A DNA stretch of 37,163 nucleotides from an uncultured Caryophanales bacterium (GTDB taxonomy: Bacteria; Bacillota_I; Bacilli_A; RFN20; CAG-449). The notes under the pieces were generated by a model that did not search any database, was not told the origin of the DNA, and worked only from the letters and a program-made list of their open reading frames with translations. Positions 34,197 to 37,163 of this stretch are shown here, piece after piece (position 1 is the stretch's first letter; each line of letters opens with the position of its first letter). The stretch covers positions 1 through 37,163 of the forward strand of contig CAMCEE010000017.1 of the NCBI GenBank assembly GCA_945873815.1, read 5' to 3'. The translations under genes were made by a program, and so were the position numbers.

Positions 34197-34256
34197 AATG
34201 AAAAAGAAGATTTGATAGTATTGAAAGATGATAGTGGTGAATGCATCATTATCTAA
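34197..34256 (+). pseudogene. Remnant resembling the start of the LRR gene at 36008
   Basis: The frame reads NEKEDLIVLKDDSGECIII and stops. The intact LRR protein at 36008 starts MEKNCIVVVKEESGEKLII, so the two share the pattern EKxxxxVxKxxSGExxII. AAGGAAGAG lies in front, but the only ATG is one base out of frame and stops after five codons. It appears to be a decayed paralogue. Between here and 34389 nothing else is seen. Confidence 0.5.
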
Positions 34257-34389
34257 ATTTTATTGACGATATATAAAGAAAAAAATATAGATTAGATCTT
34301 TATTAGAAGAACTTTATTCGTCCTAAAAATTTTTTTTATATTAAAAATGCCTAACTTAAGGATTTTTATAAAACGTTATGAATTTAGGT

Positions 34390-34418
34390 TTGACATCGAA
34401 AAGACATTGTGGTATAAT
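34390..34418 (+). promoter_or_regulatory. Perfect consensus promoter of the right-end cluster
   Basis: TTGACA (34390-34395) and TATAAT (34413-34418) are exactly 17 bases apart, the best promoter in the window. The first supported gene starts at 34616, so the leader is about 190 bases. The leader contains GGAGG near 34464 followed by a nine- or ten-codon frame (TTG 34482-type start, MRIKKFTNL), which could be a leader peptide or a truncated gene start. Confidence 0.85.
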
Positions 34419-34615
34419 TTTAGTTATCTTGCTCTTTTTAAATAATATAAACAAAAATACACTATGGAGGAATGTGTAATTTTGCGAATAAAAAAGTTTA
34501 CTAACTTATAGTGAAAATAGTACTTTGCCAACTGAAAAATAAACTTACATTAATCGATTATAGATTATTCCTATTTTCGATTTTCAATAGAATTAGATTA
34601 TTTGGAGGTGAATTT

Positions 34616-35386
34616 ATGAAGAAGCAAATTACATATAATGAATATTTTTATAATAAAAATGAAGAAATCCCAAATTGGATATCTTACTTTAATAGTAATG
34701 ATACATTTGATATCAATGAAGTATTGAAACACAATATTTTATATTACCCTGGTAGTTTTACTGATGGACAGCCAATTAGTGTTTTTAATAAAACACATTC
34801 TGTACATACATATATCTATGTTGACTACTTTTATAAAAAAGATTTACTTAAAGATAAATTATCTGAAGAAAATTGTTTTAATGGATATCATCTTATAGGA
34901 ATGAAGGAACTATCATATAGTGATTTAGCGCCAATGAATTTTCATTCATCTATTAGATTAACTAAAGAACAAGAAGAAAATCTTCGACAATTTGAATATA
35001 GAATAAATGAAGTTCCTTTTGCTTTATTATCAGTATTTGAGAGAAATTCGAATCTTGACGGAAGCCATGGAGCAAAAAGATTTGGAGTTATTTTCATTTG
35101 TGGAGATGGCTATGTTACTTATGAAGCACTATTTGTAAGAAGAAAAATTGCTCCAAAGGTTTTGGTGTTAGTGGATCATGGATTTGGTGGAAATTTTGAT
35201 AGATGGGGAAAAGATGGTCTTTTGGAGCACATAGCAATGGGAAATTTGCCTTTTCCAGACTATCTTTTTTGCCAAGAAAATACAATACCATGGTTGCTAT
35301 ATACTAGAATACCTAAATTAATGCCGTCTGCTGTAAGTGGAAAAAATGGATACAAAAGATGGTTATATGAATTTAGTTGGTTCTGA
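34616..35386 (+). CDS. Uncharacterised 256-residue protein
   Basis: I do not recognise this family. The protein is soluble, without signal peptide or membrane segments, and has several long conserved-looking stretches: NILYYPGSFTDGQPISVFNK, HTYIYVDYFY, ALLSVFERNSNLDGSHGAKRFGV and VLVDHGFGGNFDRWGKDGLL. The many His, Asp and Gly residues in the last two suggest an enzyme or metal site, but that is a guess. A GTG at 34511 is in frame, but GGAGGTGA (34604-34611) right before the ATG at 34616 sets the start. It is the first of four same-strand genes driven by the consensus promoter at 34390. Confidence 0.7.
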   Translation: MKKQITYNEYFYNKNEEIPNWISYFNSNDTFDINEVLKHNILYYPGSFTDGQPISVFNKTHSVHTYIYVDYFYKKDLLKDKLSEENCFNGYHLIGMKELSYSDLAPMNFHSSIRLTKEQEENLRQFEYRINEVPFALLSVFERNSNLDGSHGAKRFGVIFICGDGYVTYEALFVRRKIAPKVLVLVDHGFGGNFDRWGKDGLLEHIAMGNLPFPDYLFCQENTIPWLLYTRIPKLMPSAVSGKNGYKRWLYEFSWF

Positions 35387-35470
35387 TAATAAGATTCAAT
35401 CTGCAATATTATGAGCTGTTATTTTTATAAACTATATAAATAATTTGTTATTTATTGATGGAGGATAGTA

Positions 35471-35965
35471 ATGAATAATCAATTTAAATTAATTTTAGGA
35501 ACGTGTGGTACAGGAAAATCTGTGTTATTAAGAAAAATAATATCTAATTATCTAGATGAAGGTGATGATAATAATTATTTATTTGTCGATCCAAAGAAAA
35601 TTGAATTTCATGGAGTGGTAAATAAAAATAGAATTAAAAGAATCGCTTCATTTATGGATTTAGAAACAATATTATCTACAAGAGATTGTAAAAGAAAAAC
35701 AATTATCTTCATTGAAGAAATTAATGATTTTAATAAAATACAAAAAGAATACATTAATAATTTATCAAAAGAAGATGATTTAGATGTTTATGCAACATCT
35801 CAAAATGAATCATTAAATAAATCTATTTCTTCTTTTGAGGTGATAAGAACTAATATTGATGAGAATGGATATTTCTATACAACTAATAAATGTGAAGAAA
35901 AGAAGTATTTTCAGTTTATCTCATTTAAAGAAATGATTGATATGATTAATGAATTTTCAAAATAA
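35471..35965 (+). CDS. Minimal FtsK-like P-loop protein
   Basis: The protein has 164 residues. Walker A is GTCGTGKS (residues 10-17). The segment FVDPKKIEF (about 38-46) matches the DPKxxE motif that follows Walker A in FtsK/SpoIIIE/HerA-type DNA pumps. Walker B is TIIFIEEIN. The normal motor domain is about 250 residues or more within a longer protein, so this is a stripped core without the C-terminal gamma domain or membrane part. The ribosome binding site GGAGG is strong. Whether it pumps DNA or is a switch for its neighbours is unknown. Confidence 0.65.
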   Translation: MNNQFKLILGTCGTGKSVLLRKIISNYLDEGDDNNYLFVDPKKIEFHGVVNKNRIKRIASFMDLETILSTRDCKRKTIIFIEEINDFNKIQKEYINNLSKEDDLDVYATSQNESLNKSISSFEVIRTNIDENGYFYTTNKCEEKKYFQFISFKEMIDMINEFSK

Positions 35966-36007
35966 AATGAATGATATAAAGGATAAAGAAAGGGGATTTA
36001 TTATAAA

Positions 36008-36400
36008 ATGGAAAAAAATTGTATAGTAGTAGTGAAAGAAGAAAGTGGAGAAAAACTTATTATTAGAAAAGAGTATTATGATATGCTCATAGAAAACGGC
36101 GCCAATATTGCTGCGGAATTGTTGTGCGATGAAACAATAATTTCCGAAAGAGATGGATTAATTTCTTTATCAATCCCTAGTGGCATTAATGGTATTGGCC
36201 CATTTGCATTTTGTGATTGGAATAATTTGAAAGATATCTTAATACCAGAAAGTGTAAAATTCATTGCACTTGGCGCGTTTCAAAACTGCAGTAATTTAAA
36301 AATAATACATTTTATGGGAACTAAAGATAAGTGGGATAAAATTGATAAAGCTGAAGCGGATATACCTTCTCCTATCAAAATTTTATTTGAGAATGAGTAG
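36008..36400 (+). CDS. Small BspA-type leucine-rich-repeat protein
   Basis: The protein has 130 residues and no signal peptide. After an N-terminal beta segment (MEKNCIVVVKEESGEKLIIR) come two LRR_5/BspA repeats: LSIPSGINGIGPFAFCDWNN, then LKDILIPESVKFIALGAFQNCSNLK, ending in IHFMGTKDKWDKI. BspA repeats are usually in long secreted proteins of gut bacteria, so a short cytoplasmic one is unusual and would serve as a binding module. The ribosome binding site AAAGGGG lies before the ATG. A decayed relative of its N-terminus is at 34197. Confidence 0.75.
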   Translation: MEKNCIVVVKEESGEKLIIRKEYYDMLIENGANIAAELLCDETIISERDGLISLSIPSGINGIGPFAFCDWNNLKDILIPESVKFIALGAFQNCSNLKIIHFMGTKDKWDKIDKAEADIPSPIKILFENE

Positions 36401-36466
36401 AAATTATTTCATTTACCGATTTTAGATATGGTTGGAGATATGTAGAATTTAATAAGGAGCAAAAAA

Positions 36467-37102
36467 ATGGAGTATGAATTGATATTTACTAATGATTATC
36501 CTCTAGTCAAAATAGATGAAAGACTCTTTTTAATTGATTCAGGATGTCAAACTTCGATTGCATTAGGCAATCGACCTATTAATGTATGTGGAACACAAAT
36601 CTATCCTTTTCCGAATGCGATTAGTCAATTAGGACAAATAGAATCATTTGGTACATTAATTGATGGCATTATTGGTAAAGATATTCTTAGAAAATATAAT
36701 ACTATTTTGATTAGTTTAGATGACAAAAAGGTATATTTTAATAGCAAATTAATAAATCAAGGAAATATATGCAAATTCGTTGACGACTATGTGTTCGAGG
36801 CTAGTATTGATGAGAAAAAAATGAAAGCCTATTTTGATACAGGTGCGCATAAAATAATGTTCAAAAATAATATAATTCACGCAAAAAATAAAATTGGTAG
36901 CAAAGAAGAAACTTCATTTATTGGAGTTATTAAATGCGATGAATATGAAGTTGACTTTTCTTTCAATAATAAATCAAATAAGATAAGAGCTTTAGATATA
37001 TCTTCTTATCCATATCCAGATATGATTTATTTTGGAATAAGCGCTATCGCAAAGCATTATGTTGGAATTGAGTGGGAAAAATCTATTCTGGTTTATGAAT
37101 AA
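36467..37102 (+). CDS. Single-chain retropepsin-like aspartic protease homologue
   Basis: The protein has 211 residues. Two aspartic-protease signatures occur in one chain: LIDSGCQ (Asp24-Ser-Gly) followed by LIDGIIGKDIL, and YFDTGAH (Asp124-Thr-Gly). DGxxGxDxL after the first DSG is the pattern of retropepsin-type bacterial domains. The second half keeps DTG, so both catalytic Asp residues needed for activity are present. There is no signal peptide, so it would act in the cytoplasm. The ribosome binding site AAGGAG precedes it by a normal distance. The remaining bases to 37163 contain another AAGGAG (near 37106) but no start codon at proper spacing. Confidence 0.7.
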   Translation: MEYELIFTNDYPLVKIDERLFLIDSGCQTSIALGNRPINVCGTQIYPFPNAISQLGQIESFGTLIDGIIGKDILRKYNTILISLDDKKVYFNSKLINQGNICKFVDDYVFEASIDEKKMKAYFDTGAHKIMFKNNIIHAKNKIGSKEETSFIGVIKCDEYEVDFSFNNKSNKIRALDISSYPYPDMIYFGISAIAKHYVGIEWEKSILVYE

Positions 37103-37163
37103 AAAAGGAGCTAACTATTAAATAATCAATAGATTTTAAATAAATTAGCAAAATTATGTAAAA

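Noticed and set aside
34464-34510. Leader frame of nine or ten codons after GGAGG in the long leader of the right-end cluster.
   Set aside because: It may be a leader peptide, but it is too short to separate from chance, and no attenuator-type alternative hairpins could be shown. It is mentioned only with the promoter.
1-37163. CRISPR arrays, tRNA genes and rRNA genes.
   Set aside because: No regularly spaced repeats with spacers, no tRNA-like cloverleaf with a T-arm, and no rRNA segment was seen on either strand.

Overview
The window is A+T-rich DNA in the style of a low-GC Firmicute. TGA is used as a stop (for example in the AbiF gene, jetC and the 256-residue protein ending at 35386), so the standard bacterial code applies and this is not a code-4 mycoplasma. 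The Ser-rich lipoprotein, the single-copy small operons and the many DUF4143-type ATPases suggest an uncultured gut Bacilli lineage (Erysipelotrichales, RF39 or RFN20-like). That placement is an inference from style; there is no rRNA or tRNA marker here.

The whole window reads as an accessory or defense island assembled from modules separated by decayed DNA. Region 1 (1-4145): a promoter, a short ncRNA ending in a terminator-like hairpin, and an AbiF/Abi_2 HEPN gene; then a 5'-truncated IS1634-like transposase; then a visibly more G+C-rich pair (TetR regulator with two tandem operators over its own promoter, and an alpha/beta hydrolase); then a scrap that joins a ComM/YifB-like piece to the tail of a 23S rRNA m5U methyltransferase (RlmD/RumA). 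Region 2 (4300-15930): a divergent AraC regulator and GH13 amylase with an overlapping MATE transporter, a one-Cys-looking Bcp peroxiredoxin, and a complete Wadjet operon (jetABCD) followed by a second RlmD/RumA-like tail and a terminator. Region 3 (15990-24490): three intact AAA_14/DUF4143 ATPases and one broken one, an ORF6N protein followed by an XRE-acetyltransferase fusion, a GGDEF protein, and an IS30 remnant.

Region 4 (24540-30010): a three-gene operon of a Schlafen/AlbA_2-HATPase regulator-like protein plus an Mre11/SbcD-like nuclease and a Rad50/SbcC (YhaN)-like ATPase, followed by a third tail with the same AC-N-CATGTTGA core. Region 5 (30050-33600): a Ser-rich lipoprotein whose best start codon is AUA, a 268-bp defective IS30-like/MITE element, and a PARIS-like pair in which the ATPase has lost its N-terminus at the element's edge while the DUF4435 nuclease partner is intact. 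Region 6 (33600-37163): decayed DNA, then a perfect consensus promoter and four same-strand genes: an unknown 256-residue protein, a minimal FtsK-like P-loop protein, a BspA-type leucine-rich-repeat protein and a single-chain retropepsin-like protein.

The main candidates for undescribed biology are the four-gene cluster at the right end, the AlbA_2-SbcDC operon, the XRE-Vat fusion next to an ORF6N-phospholipase-D-like protein, and the recurrent RumA-tail scars that follow the modules. Known systems recognised are AbiF with its ncRNA, Wadjet and a damaged PARIS-like pair.
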